Assembly (NCBI GenBank): GCA_964236105.1 | Contig: CAXSBC010000001.1 | Coordinates: 1 to 64,000, forward strand | DNA length: 64,000 bases | Direction: 5' to 3' | From: Lichenicola sp964236105 | Lineage (GTDB): Bacteria > Pseudomonadota > Alphaproteobacteria > Acetobacterales > Acetobacteraceae | In this document: piece by piece, positions 51,552-59,894 of the stretch | Layout: each line of letters opens with the position of its first letter | How positions within the stretch are numbered: position 1 is the first letter of the stretch | Notes under the pieces: generated by a model | Told to the model about the DNA's origin: nothing | Databases searched by the model: none | The model's input: the letters and a program-made list of their open reading frames with translations, nothing else | Made by a program: the position numbers and the translations under genes

Positions 51552-52864
51552 AGGTCGCGTTGCTCAATCCACCCTGGTCGTTCGAGCACAGCATCTATTT
51601 CGGCTGTCGCGCGCCGCACCTGCCGATCGAGCTCGGCGCCGCCAAGGCGCTGCTGGACCGCGCCGGACACGAGACGCTGATGCAGGACGGGCTGCTCGAC
51701 GCGCTCGACATCGCCGCCATGGCACGCGCCTGCGCCGGGTTCGGCGCCGAGATGATCGTCGTGACCACGGCGCCCACCTACCTGTTCTGGCGCTGCGCCC
51801 AGCCGGAGCTGCGCCTGCCCCGCCTGCTGCTCGACGCGCTGCGCGTGTCCTGTCCGGACGCCCGACTGGTCGCGGTCGGCCCGCACGGCTCTGCCACGCC
51901 CGACACCACGCTGCGCAAGCTCGGCGCCGACGTGGTGGTGCGGGGCGAATGCGAGGAGGTGGTGCGCGCTCTTGCCGATGGCGGCATCCCCGGCGACGTG
52001 CCCGGCACGGCGGTGCTGCGTGCCGACGGCACGGTGCAGGCCACCGGCGGCCCGCAGGCCACCCGCTTCACCGACCTGCCGGCCCTGCGCTGGCCGGATC
52101 GCTGGATCGCGCGCCACCATCACCATCATCATCGCTTCGAGCAGCCGCACGAGGGCTCCGGCCACGAGCGTCCGGGCGCCGAGGTCGAGGCTTCCCGCGG
52201 CTGCCCCTATTCCTGCTCGTTCTGCGCCAAGATCGACTTCCGCGACGCCTATCGCCGCCGCGACCTCGCCCCGCTGCTCGAGGAGATCGACGCGCTGCGC
52301 GCCCAGGGCGTCGGCTATCTCTATTTCATCGACGAGATCTTCCTGCCCAACCGCCCGCTGCTGGAGGCGCTGGTCGGGCGCGACCTGAAGTTCGGCATCC
52401 AGACCCGAATCGACCTGTGGAAGCCGGACATGCTGGAGCTGCTCGGGCGCGCCGGCTGCGTGTCGATCGAGGCCGGCGTCGAGAGCCTGACCGTGGAAGG
52501 CCGCGCCGAGCTCGACAAGAACTGCAAGCTCTCCACCGACGAGCTCGCCGACCGGCTGATCCTGGCCAAGCGCCATGTCGCCTTCGTGCAGGCCAACCTG
52601 ATCCAGGTCAGCGGCGACGATCCCGCTTTGGTTGTGGCCTGGCGCGAGCGGCTGCTGGCCGCGGGCGTGTGGGCCAACGATCCGGTGCCGCTCTATCCGT
52701 ATCCGAGCTCGCCGGACTACCGCAAGCTGTTCGGCCTGCCCGACGCCCACGCCTGGGAACGGGCGCACGCGCATTATCTCGGCCTGTTCGAGCGCCTGTC
52801 CGACATCCAGGACGACGCGCCGATGCCGCTGGCGGAGCTGGAATCCGTCTGCTGCCCGCGCTGA
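51548..52864 (+). CDS. B12-binding-domain radical SAM protein
   Basis: A 438-residue enzyme with an N-terminal cobalamin-binding fold (about 1-175: KVALLNPPWSFEHSIYFG, with IVVTTAPTYLFW and GADVVVRGECEEVVRAL) and a radical SAM domain with the cluster motif C219-x3-C223-x2-C226 in RGCPYSCSFCAK. The FIDEIFLPN and IEAGVESLT segments fit the SAM barrel. Such enzymes methylate or rearrange unactivated carbons. Right before the cluster is a natural run of six His (190-195). It is embedded among glycan genes, so a modified sugar or lipid carrier is the likely substrate. Confidence 0.86.
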   Translation: MKVALLNPPWSFEHSIYFGCRAPHLPIELGAAKALLDRAGHETLMQDGLLDALDIAAMARACAGFGAEMIVVTTAPTYLFWRCAQPELRLPRLLLDALRVSCPDARLVAVGPHGSATPDTTLRKLGADVVVRGECEEVVRALADGGIPGDVPGTAVLRADGTVQATGGPQATRFTDLPALRWPDRWIARHHHHHHRFEQPHEGSGHERPGAEVEASRGCPYSCSFCAKIDFRDAYRRRDLAPLLEEIDALRAQGVGYLYFIDEIFLPNRPLLEALVGRDLKFGIQTRIDLWKPDMLELLGRAGCVSIEAGVESLTVEGRAELDKNCKLSTDELADRLILAKRHVAFVQANLIQVSGDDPALVVAWRERLLAAGVWANDPVPLYPYPSSPDYRKLFGLPDAHAWERAHAHYLGLFERLSDIQDDAPMPLAELESVCCPR

Positions 52865-52872
52865 GCTGACGG

Positions 52873-53958
52873 ATGCGCATCATGGTGACCACCGACGCCG
52901 TCGGCGGCGTCTGGCGCTACAGCCTGACCCTGGCGGCGGAATGGTCGCGGGCCGGGATCGCCGTCGATCTCGCGGTGCTCGGGCCGGCGCCGGCCCTGTC
53001 GCAGCAGATGGAGGCGGCGGCGATCCCGGGCCTGATCCTGCACCAGACCGACCTGCCGCTGGACTGGACCGCTCCCGATCCGGCAGCCCTGGAACAGGCC
53101 GCCGCCGAGACGGCCGATCTGGCTGGCGGCCTCGGGGTCGATACCGTGCATCTGCACGCCCCCGGCCTGATCGGCGCCGGCGTCGTCTGGCCGGTGCCGG
53201 TGACGGCGGTGCTGCATTCGTGCCTGCTGACCTGGTGGCAGGCGTTGCGCCAGGGGCCGCCGCCCGCCGACCTCGCCTGGCGGATCGAGGCCACCGCCGC
53301 CGGCCTGCGCCGCGCCGGGCACGTCGTCGCCCCCAGCCACGCCTTCCGCGATGCCGTGCTCGCCGCCTATGGCAGCGCCTGCCCGATCGCGGTGATCCCC
53401 AACGGCCGCCATCCGCTGCCGGAGCCGGCCACCCCCGCCGGCGCCCGGCCGCGCGTCGTGCTGGCGGCAGGGCGGTTCTGGGACGCGGCCAAGGATGTCG
53501 CCACCCTCGATGCTAGCGCCCGCCGGCTGCAGGCTCCGGTGCACGCCGCCGGCAGCTTCCAGGGGCCGAACGGGCAGACCGCAACCACCGACGCGCTGGT
53601 GCGGTGCGGCAGCCTTGACGAGACCGGCCTTGCCGCGGCCTTTGCCGGCTCTCGCGTCTTCGTCTCCACCGCGCGCTACGAGCCGTTCGGCCTTGCCGTG
53701 CTGGAGGCCGCACAGGCGGGCCTGGCCCTCGTGCTCGCCGACATCCCGAGCTTCCGCGAACTGTGGGGCGACGCCGCCCTGTTCGTCCCGCCCGGCGACG
53801 GCGCCGGCTTCGCGGCAGCACTCTCGCAGGCGCTCGACGATCCGACGCCGCTCGCCGACGCCGCCCGGAGGCGGGCGCTGCGCTATTCCGCCGCCGCCAT
53901 GGCCGACGCGACCCTGGCGCTGCATCGTCCGGCCGCGTCGACCAGACGGATCGCCTGA
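52873..53958 (+). CDS. GT4-type glycosyltransferase
   Basis: A 361-residue GT-B enzyme. N-terminal acceptor side MRIMVTTDAVGGVWRYSLTL, then VDTVHLHAPG, and the C-terminal donor side with VVLAAGRFWDAAKDV and STARYEPFGLAVLEAAQAG (the E-x7-E pattern). No membrane segment. It starts eight bases after the radical SAM gene, in the same operon. Donor and acceptor are unknown. Confidence 0.86.
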   Translation: MRIMVTTDAVGGVWRYSLTLAAEWSRAGIAVDLAVLGPAPALSQQMEAAAIPGLILHQTDLPLDWTAPDPAALEQAAAETADLAGGLGVDTVHLHAPGLIGAGVVWPVPVTAVLHSCLLTWWQALRQGPPPADLAWRIEATAAGLRRAGHVVAPSHAFRDAVLAAYGSACPIAVIPNGRHPLPEPATPAGARPRVVLAAGRFWDAAKDVATLDASARRLQAPVHAAGSFQGPNGQTATTDALVRCGSLDETGLAAAFAGSRVFVSTARYEPFGLAVLEAAQAGLALVLADIPSFRELWGDAALFVPPGDGAGFAAALSQALDDPTPLADAARRRALRYSAAAMADATLALHRPAASTRRIA

Positions 53959-53961
53959 GCG

Positions 53962-55074
53962 GTGCAGGTCGTCGTCTTCACCCATTCCCTCTCCTCGTGC
54001 TGGAACCACGGCAACGCGCATTTCCTGCGCGGCGTGCTGCGCGAGCTGCAGGCGAAGGGCCACACGGTCAGGGCCTGGGAGCCCGAGGGCTCCTGGAGCC
54101 GCGAGAACCTGATCAAGGATGGCGGCGAGGACGGGCTGGCGGCGTTCGCCACGCATTATCCCGAGCTCCGGGCCGGGCTCTACCCGCCGGACGCGCCCGA
54201 CCTCGACGCCATGCTCGACGGCGCCGACCTGGTGCTGGTGCATGAATGGAACCCGCCGGCGCTGGTGGCCGCCATCGGCCGCAGGCGTGCGCAGGGCGGC
54301 CGCTTCCTGGCGCTGTTCCACGACACCCATCATCGCGCGGTCAGCGATCCCGAGGCGATCCGGCATTTCGACCTGTCCGGCTATGACGGCGTGCTCGCCT
54401 TCGGCGCCACGCTGGCCCGCATCTACGAGCGCTGGGGCTGGGGCGGCCGCGTGTTCGTCTGGCACGAGGCGGCCGACCTGCGTCGGTTCCATCCGCCCGC
54501 CGAGCCGGAGGCGCGCGAGGGCGGGGTCTGGATCGGCAACTGGGGCGACGGCGAGCGCAGCGAGGAGCTGGAAGCGTTCCTGCTGCGTCCGATGCGCGAC
54601 GCCGGCCTGGCGCTCGACATCTACGGCGTGCGCTATCCGGACGACGCGCGGGCGACGCTGGCGCGGCACGGCGCCCGGCTGCGCGGCTGGCTGCCCAATC
54701 CGCGCGCGCCTGAGGTGTTCGCCCGCCACCTCGTCACCGTGCACGTGCCCCGGCGTTACTACGTGACGATGCTGCCCGGCATTCCCACCATCCGCGTGTT
54801 CGAGGCGCTGGCCTGCGGCATCCCGCTGCTGTCGGCGCCGTGGGACGATGCGGAGGGGCTGTTCACGCCGGGCCGGGACTACCTCGTGGCCGGCGACGGC
54901 GAGGGGATGACGCGGCTGCTGCGCGACGTCGCCGGCGATGCCGACCTGCGCGCCGCCCTGGTCCGGCACGGGCTCGCCACCATCCGCGCGCGCCACTCCT
55001 GCGCCCACCGCGCCGACGAGCTGCTCGCCATCGCGGCGGCCCTGCGGCCCCGGCCGGGCAGGATGACCGTCTGA
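53962..55074 (+). CDS. CgeB-like glycosyltransferase
   Basis: A 370-residue GT-B-fold protein of the spore-maturation CgeB type. Seen are VVVFTHSLSSCWNHGNAHF at the start, VLVHEWNPPALV, and the donor-side IRVFEALACGIPLLSAPWDD and LFTPGRDYLVAGDG. Three CgeB-like genes follow one another here (this and the next two); they share the same start pattern (SLSSSWGN-like). GTG start four bases after the GT4 stop. Its stop overlaps the next ATG (TGATG). Confidence 0.82.
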   Translation: MQVVVFTHSLSSCWNHGNAHFLRGVLRELQAKGHTVRAWEPEGSWSRENLIKDGGEDGLAAFATHYPELRAGLYPPDAPDLDAMLDGADLVLVHEWNPPALVAAIGRRRAQGGRFLALFHDTHHRAVSDPEAIRHFDLSGYDGVLAFGATLARIYERWGWGGRVFVWHEAADLRRFHPPAEPEAREGGVWIGNWGDGERSEELEAFLLRPMRDAGLALDIYGVRYPDDARATLARHGARLRGWLPNPRAPEVFARHLVTVHVPRRYYVTMLPGIPTIRVFEALACGIPLLSAPWDDAEGLFTPGRDYLVAGDGEGMTRLLRDVAGDADLRAALVRHGLATIRARHSCAHRADELLAIAAALRPRPGRMTV

Positions 55075-56165
55075 TGCAGATCGCCGTCTATGGCTCGAGC
55101 CTGCTCTCCTCCTACTGGAACGGGGCCGCGACCTACTATCGCGGCCTGTTCGGCGCGATGGCCCGGCGCGGCCACGCCATCGCCTTCTTCGAGCCGGACG
55201 CCTTCGGCCGGCAGCAGAACCGCGACATCGACCCCCCGGACTGGGCGAGATCGGTGGTGTACGCGGCCACATCCGAGGGGGTCCGCGACGCGCTCGGGCA
55301 GTGCGGCGAGGCCGACGTGGTGATCAAGTGCAGCGGCGTCGGCGTGTTCGACGACGAACTGCTCGCCGGCATCCTCGGAGCCGGCCGGCCGGGTGCCGTG
55401 CGCGCGTTCCTCGACGTCGACGCGCCCGCCACCCTGGCCGAGCTGCGCGCGAGCGATGCCCATGCGCTGCACGCGGCCCTGCCGACGCTCGACCTGGTGC
55501 TGACCTATGGCGGCGGCGAGCCGGTCGTCGCGGCCTATCGCGGTTTCGGCGCGGCAGCCTGCATCCCGGTCTACAACGCGCTGGACCCGGACACGCACCA
55601 TCCGGCAGCACCCGATCCGGCCTGGAACGCCACCCTGTCCCTGCTCGCCAACCGCCTGCCCGACCGGGAGGCCCGCATCGAGGAGTTCTTCCTCCGACCG
55701 GCCGGCCTGCTGCCAGACGAGCGCTTCCTGCTCGGCGGCTCCGGCTGGCACGACAAGCCGATGCCGCCCAACGTGCGCGCGATCGGCCACGTGCCGACGG
55801 CGTCCCACAACGTCCTGAACGTCTCGGCGCGGGCCGTGCTCAACGTCGCGCGCGACAGCATGGCGGCGGTCGGCTACTCCCCCGCAACCCGCGTGTTCGA
55901 GGCCGCCGGCGCCGGCGCCTGCCTGATCACCGACCAATGGGAGGGGATCGAGCTGTTCCTGGAGCCCGACCGCGAGATCCTGGTCGCCCGCGACGGCCAG
56001 GATGTGGCCGAGCATCTGCGCACGCTCACCCCCGATCGTGCCCGTGCCATCGGCCTGCGCGCCCGCGGCCGCATCCTCGCCGGCCACACCTACGACCGCA
56101 GAGCGGCGCTGCTGGAGGAGGTGCTCGCAGCCCGCCTCGCCGCCCGTGCCGGCCGGGCGGGCTGA
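55074..56165 (+). CDS. CgeB-like glycosyltransferase
   Basis: A 363-residue GT-B-fold protein related to its two neighbours. The N-terminus reads IAVYGSSLLSSYWNGAATYY, then AFFEPDAFGRQQNRDID, and LDVDAPATLAELRASD, a conserved feature of this group. The donor side has RVFEAAGAGACLITDQWEG and FLEPDREILVARDG. The ATG overlaps the previous stop by one base. Divergent enough from the flanking genes to suggest a distinct acceptor. Confidence 0.82.
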   Translation: MQIAVYGSSLLSSYWNGAATYYRGLFGAMARRGHAIAFFEPDAFGRQQNRDIDPPDWARSVVYAATSEGVRDALGQCGEADVVIKCSGVGVFDDELLAGILGAGRPGAVRAFLDVDAPATLAELRASDAHALHAALPTLDLVLTYGGGEPVVAAYRGFGAAACIPVYNALDPDTHHPAAPDPAWNATLSLLANRLPDREARIEEFFLRPAGLLPDERFLLGGSGWHDKPMPPNVRAIGHVPTASHNVLNVSARAVLNVARDSMAAVGYSPATRVFEAAGAGACLITDQWEGIELFLEPDREILVARDGQDVAEHLRTLTPDRARAIGLRARGRILAGHTYDRRAALLEEVLAARLAARAGRAG

Positions 56166-56169
56166 GCCG

Positions 56170-57261
56170 ATGCGCCTCGTCGTCATCGGCCTCAGCCTCA
56201 GCTCCTCCTGGGGCAACGGCCATGCCACCACCTACCGCGCGCTGCTGGCGGCGTTCGCGGCGCGCGGCCACGACATCCTGTTCCTCGAGCGCGACATGCC
56301 GTGGTACGCGCAGCACCGCGACCTGGCGGACCCGCCCTTCTGCCGCCTGATCCTCTATGACGGGCTGGACGGGCTAGCCGCCCAGGCCGACGCGATCGCC
56401 GCCGCCGATGCCGTGATCGTCGGCTCCTACGTGCCCGACGGCATCGCCGTCGCCCGCCTGGTGCAGCGGACCGCGCGCGGCGTGACCGCCTATTACGACA
56501 TCGACACGCCGGTCACGCTGGCGGCCCTGGAGCGCGGCGACTGCGCCTATCTGTCGCGCGACGTGATCCCGGGCTTCGACCTGCTGCTCTCCTTCACCGC
56601 CGGGCCGACCCTGCGCGTACTGGAGGACTGGTTCGGCGCCCGCGACGCGCAAGGCTTCTACTGCTCGGTCGATCCCGACCGCTATCGCCCGACCGGCACG
56701 CCGCGCCGATGGGATCTCGGCTATCTCGGCACCTACAGCACCGACCGCCAGCCCACGGTCGAGCGGCTGCTGATCGACACGGCGAGGCGTGCGCCCGGGC
56801 GCCGCTTCGTCGTCGCCGGACCGCAATATCCGTCATCGATCGACTGGCCGGGCAATGTTGAGCGCATCGAGCATCTGCCGCCGGAAGCGCACCCGGATTT
56901 CTACTCCGCCTGCGGCTGGACCCTGAACGTGACGCGCACGGACATGAGGCGCGCCGGCTGGAGCCCGAGCGTGCGGCTGTTCGAGGCGGCCGCGTGCGGC
57001 TGCCCGATCGTGTCGGATCGGTGGGACGGCATCGAGGACGTGCTGGAGCCCGGCCGCGAGATCATGCTGGCCGACGACACGCAGACGGTGCTGGCGCTGC
57101 TGGACTGGCCGGAGCAGCGCCGGATCGCGGTCGCCGAGGCCGCGCGCCGCCGGATCCTGACCACCCAGACCAGCGCGCATCGCGCATCGCGGCTGGAGAC
57201 GCTGCTATCGATGCAGCCAAATCCGTTTCGCAACGTTGACGATCAGGATATCCCCCGATGA
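56170..57261 (+). CDS. CgeB-like glycosyltransferase
   Basis: A 363-residue member of the same group: LVVIGLSLSSSWGNGHATTY, LFLERDMPWYAQHRDL, YYDIDTPVTLAALERGD, DLGYLGTYSTDRQPTVERL, and the donor side VRLFEAAACGCPIVSDRWDG with LEPGREIMLADD. Starts four bases after the previous stop. Its own stop forms an ATGA overlap with the small His-rich peptide gene, so the peptide belongs to this operon. Confidence 0.83.
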   Translation: MRLVVIGLSLSSSWGNGHATTYRALLAAFAARGHDILFLERDMPWYAQHRDLADPPFCRLILYDGLDGLAAQADAIAAADAVIVGSYVPDGIAVARLVQRTARGVTAYYDIDTPVTLAALERGDCAYLSRDVIPGFDLLLSFTAGPTLRVLEDWFGARDAQGFYCSVDPDRYRPTGTPRRWDLGYLGTYSTDRQPTVERLLIDTARRAPGRRFVVAGPQYPSSIDWPGNVERIEHLPPEAHPDFYSACGWTLNVTRTDMRRAGWSPSVRLFEAAACGCPIVSDRWDGIEDVLEPGREIMLADDTQTVLALLDWPEQRRIAVAEAARRRILTTQTSAHRASRLETLLSMQPNPFRNVDDQDIPR

Positions 57262-57413
57262 TCGGAGACATGATGCGCAAGATTATTCTGCTCGGCAGCC
57301 TGTTGAGCCTCGGTCTGATGCTGGCGCCGCCGCTGGCCGAAGCCCAGGTCGGCCCGCACTACTACCATCGCCACCACTTCCGCCACTGGCATCATCATCA
57401 TCACGGCTATTGA
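57258..57413 (+). CDS. Small secreted His-rich peptide
   Basis: A 51-residue product. Residues 1-29 are a signal peptide (MMRKIILLGSLLSLGLMLAP and then PLAEAQ, likely cleavage after AEA). The remaining 22 residues are dominated by His, Tyr and Arg, with an HHHHH run. The ATG overlaps the stop of the last glycosyltransferase gene (ATGA), so it is translated as part of the glycan operon. No family is recognised. A periplasmic metal-binding peptide, or a carrier modified by the operon enzymes, are both guesses. Confidence 0.6.
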   Translation: MIGDMMRKIILLGSLLSLGLMLAPPLAEAQVGPHYYHRHHFRHWHHHHHGY

Positions 57414-57420
57414 GTCCCGA

Positions 57421-57452
57421 CGCAGACCGGCGCCACAGGGCGCCGGTCTGCG
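57421..57452. terminator. Strong hairpin between convergent operons
   Basis: A perfect 14-base stem (57421-57434 with 57439-57452) and ACAG loop, lying eight bases after the peptide stop and nine before the end of coq7. It has no T-run on either side, so it is terminator-like by position only and could serve both directions, or protect transcript ends. Confidence 0.6.
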
Positions 57453-57460
57453 GACGCCGG

Positions 57461-58021
57461 CTAGACCACCTCGCTGACCGCGATCGCGACCTTGCAGCCC
57501 AGCTTGATGACCCGCGACAGCATCCGGTAGCCCGGCGTCAGCTCCGCCTCGTTGGCGAGGCCGATATCGCGATGCTCGAGCTCCTCGAGCCTGAAGATCT
57601 CGATGGTCTCGCGCAGCTCCTGCTCCTCGCCGCCCTCCAGCGACGCCGCCTGCTCGGCGTAGTGCTCGTCGATCGCCTCCTCCACCGCCACGGTGCAGGC
57701 CATCGCCGCCCGCGTGCCCATCGCCGCGGTGGCGGCTCCGAGCGCGAAGCCCGCCACGTGCCAGATCGGCAGCAGCGCCGTCGGCCTGACCCGGCGGCTG
57801 GCGATCAGCTTCTCGAACGTCTCCTTGTGCACCGTCTCCTGCGACTTCATGTGGCGCAGCGTGTCGCCGTGGATGCCGCGCCCGAGCACGGCGAGCTGTC
57901 CCTCGTAGATCCGCTCGGCGCCGTATTCGCCGGCATGGTCGACCCGGATCATGCGCGCGAGGCGCACTGCACCCAGCGGCTCGCCGGGCTGCGGCATCGG
58001 GCGGGCAAGGTCGCTCATCAT
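57461..58021 (-). CDS. coq7: Demethoxyubiquinone hydroxylase (COQ7)
   Basis: A 186-residue di-iron carboxylate monooxygenase that hydroxylates demethoxyubiquinone. The iron ligands are spread as in COQ7: RVDHAGEYGAERIYEGQ, QETVHKETFEKL, VEEAIDEHYAEQ and RLEELEHRDIG. It starts with tandem ATGs; the first overlaps the dsbB stop (ATGA), the second (58018) has better spacing from GGAG. It belongs with the UbiK and COQ9-like proteins in ubiquinone synthesis. Last gene of the otsBA-dsbB-coq7 set. Confidence 0.93.
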   Translation of the reverse strand: MMSDLARPMPQPGEPLGAVRLARMIRVDHAGEYGAERIYEGQLAVLGRGIHGDTLRHMKSQETVHKETFEKLIASRRVRPTALLPIWHVAGFALGAATAAMGTRAAMACTVAVEEAIDEHYAEQAASLEGGEEQELRETIEIFRLEELEHRDIGLANEAELTPGYRMLSRVIKLGCKVAIAVSEVV

Positions 58022-58545
58022 GGTCTCCGTCTTGGATCGATCAGGCGCGGCAGCAGCAGCCGGCCGCCCAGCAGAAGAGTTGCCGCATAGATGAGGTCGA
58101 GCATCGCCATCGACACCGGCGCCCAAGCAAACAACCGGTTCGGCGCATCGCACGGCTTGGCCGGACGCAGCGGCATCGCCGCCAGCCGCTCGGCGAAGCT
58201 GCCGCCGACGAAGTGGGGCGCAGCACAGGCCGGCAGCGGACTGCGCCACCAGCCCTGCTCCACCCCGACATGCAGGCCCGCGACCGCGATCGCGGCCAGC
58301 AGCGCGGCGCTCACCAGCACGCCCATCGCCCGCGCGGCCGCACGTCCGGCGCCGGCAAGCGCGAGCCAGAGCAGTCCCAGCAGGATCAGCGCCCGATACG
58401 GCCAGCGCTCCCAGAAGCAGAGCTCGCACGGCGCCATGCCGGCGACATGCTCCGACCACCACACCCAGCCCATGGCCCAGAGGCCGGCCGCGGTCCAGAA
58501 CGCGCCCTGGAGCAGGCTGGCGCGCCGCCCTGCCGATGGCGTCAC
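58018..58545 (-). CDS. dsbB: Disulfide bond formation protein DsbB
   Basis: A 175-residue inner-membrane quinone-linked thiol oxidase with four membrane helices. The first Cys pair is CELC in MAPCELCFWERWPYR, the second is formed by Cys in LPACAAPHF and in AKPCDAPNRLF. It reoxidises DsbA and passes electrons to ubiquinone. The GTG start overlaps the otsA stop (GTGA). Confidence 0.9.
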   Translation of the reverse strand: MTPSAGRRASLLQGAFWTAAGLWAMGWVWWSEHVAGMAPCELCFWERWPYRALILLGLLWLALAGAGRAAARAMGVLVSAALLAAIAVAGLHVGVEQGWWRSPLPACAAPHFVGGSFAERLAAMPLRPAKPCDAPNRLFAWAPVSMAMLDLIYAATLLLGGRLLLPRLIDPRRRP

Positions 58546-59894
58546 GCAGCACTCCGGGCATCCACCGCGCCGAGCGCAGCCAGGAAGTCGCGTGCCCAGC
58601 TCGCGGCGGTGACCCGGGTGACGGCGGCGTGCATCGCCTCCCAGCGACGGACGCGCTCCTTCAGCCCCATGCTCAGGGCCTGGTCGAGCGCCTCGGCGAT
58701 CTCGTCCGGATCGTAGGGATTGACCAGCACGGCATCGCCGAGCTCGGGTGCGGCGCCGGCGAAGCGCGACAGCACCAGCACGCCCGGATCCGCCGGATCC
58801 TGGGCTGCGACATATTCCTTGGCCACCAGGTTCATCCCGTCGCGCAACGGCGTCACCAGACCGACCGCGGCGCGGCGATGCACGCTGGCCAGCACCTTGC
58901 GCGGCAGCGGACGCGTGATGTAGCGCAGCGGCAGCCAGTCGATCTCCGCCCATTCGCCGTTGATGTGGCCGGACAGCTCGTCGAGCTGGCGACGGAGCGT
59001 CTTGTATTCCGCGACCTCGCCGCGCGAGACCGGCGCCACCTGCAGGAACGAGACCTTGCCGTGATGCGCCGGATAGCGCTGCAGCAGCCGGTCGAAGCCG
59101 CGGAACCGCTCGGGGATGCCCTTGGAATAGTCCAGCCGGTCCACCCCCAGGATCAGCGACCGCCCGTTCAGCGCCTGGGTCAGCCGGCCCATCTCCTTGC
59201 TGGTCTCGCCCTTGGTCGCCTGCCTGGCGAACGACTTGGGATCGATGCCGATCGGGAACGCCCGCGCCTCGGCCTCGATGCCGACCGCGGCCAGCGCGCC
59301 GTTCAGGTTGCCGGCATCCTGCTCGGTCTGCACGCCGATCAGGTCGTAGTCGCCCAGATCCTTCAGCAGCAGGTCCGCACCCGGCAGCGCGCGGAACAGC
59401 TGCTCCGGCGGGAACGGGATGTGCAGGAAGAAGCCGGTGCGCGCCGTCACCCCCTCGCGCCGCAGCGCGGCACCGAGCGGGAACAGCTGGTAGTCCTGCA
59501 CCCAGATGGTGTCGTCCGGCCGCAGCAGCGGCTTCAGCACGCGCGCGAACAGCGCGTTGACCTCGAGATAGGTGTCCAGCTCCTCGCGGCTGTACTGCAT
59601 CAGCCCGAGCCGGTAGTGGCAGACCGGCCAGAGGATGCCGTTGGAGAAGCCCTGGTAGAAGCCCTTGTGCTGGCGTGCGGTGAGCTCGATCGTCGCGTAG
59701 GTGACCCCGGCCTGCTCGTTCACCTCCGGCTTCGGATCGACCCCCTCCTTGCCGTGCGAGCCGCCGCTCCAGCCGAACCACAGGCTCGGCTGCCCCTTGA
59801 TCGCATCGGCGAGCCCCACCGTCAGGCCGCCCGCCGCCTGCGTCACCTCGCGCGGCGACGGCACGCGGTTGGAGACGATGACTAACCGGCCCAT
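58542..59894 (-). CDS. otsA: Trehalose-6-phosphate synthase
   Basis: A 450-residue GT20 enzyme that joins UDP-glucose and glucose 6-phosphate. Motifs are IVSNRVP at the start, WVQDYQLFPLGAALR, FLHIPFPPEQLFRALPG, LGVDRLDYSKGIPERF and VTPLRDGMNLVAKEYVAAQ. The ATG at 59894 begins MGRLVIVSNR. It overlaps the end of otsB by 13 bases. Trehalose protects against osmotic and drying stress. Confidence 0.95.
   Translation of the reverse strand: MGRLVIVSNRVPSPREVTQAAGGLTVGLADAIKGQPSLWFGWSGGSHGKEGVDPKPEVNEQAGVTYATIELTARQHKGFYQGFSNGILWPVCHYRLGLMQYSREELDTYLEVNALFARVLKPLLRPDDTIWVQDYQLFPLGAALRREGVTARTGFFLHIPFPPEQLFRALPGADLLLKDLGDYDLIGVQTEQDAGNLNGALAAVGIEAEARAFPIGIDPKSFARQATKGETSKEMGRLTQALNGRSLILGVDRLDYSKGIPERFRGFDRLLQRYPAHHGKVSFLQVAPVSRGEVAEYKTLRRQLDELSGHINGEWAEIDWLPLRYITRPLPRKVLASVHRRAAVGLVTPLRDGMNLVAKEYVAAQDPADPGVLVLSRFAGAAPELGDAVLVNPYDPDEIAEALDQALSMGLKERVRRWEAMHAAVTRVTAASWARDFLAALGAVDARSAA

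Noticed and set aside
52114..52132. His6 coding run as evidence of an engineered tag
   Set aside because: It lies inside an intact native protein, uses mixed His codons (cac/cat) and has no vector sequence nearby.
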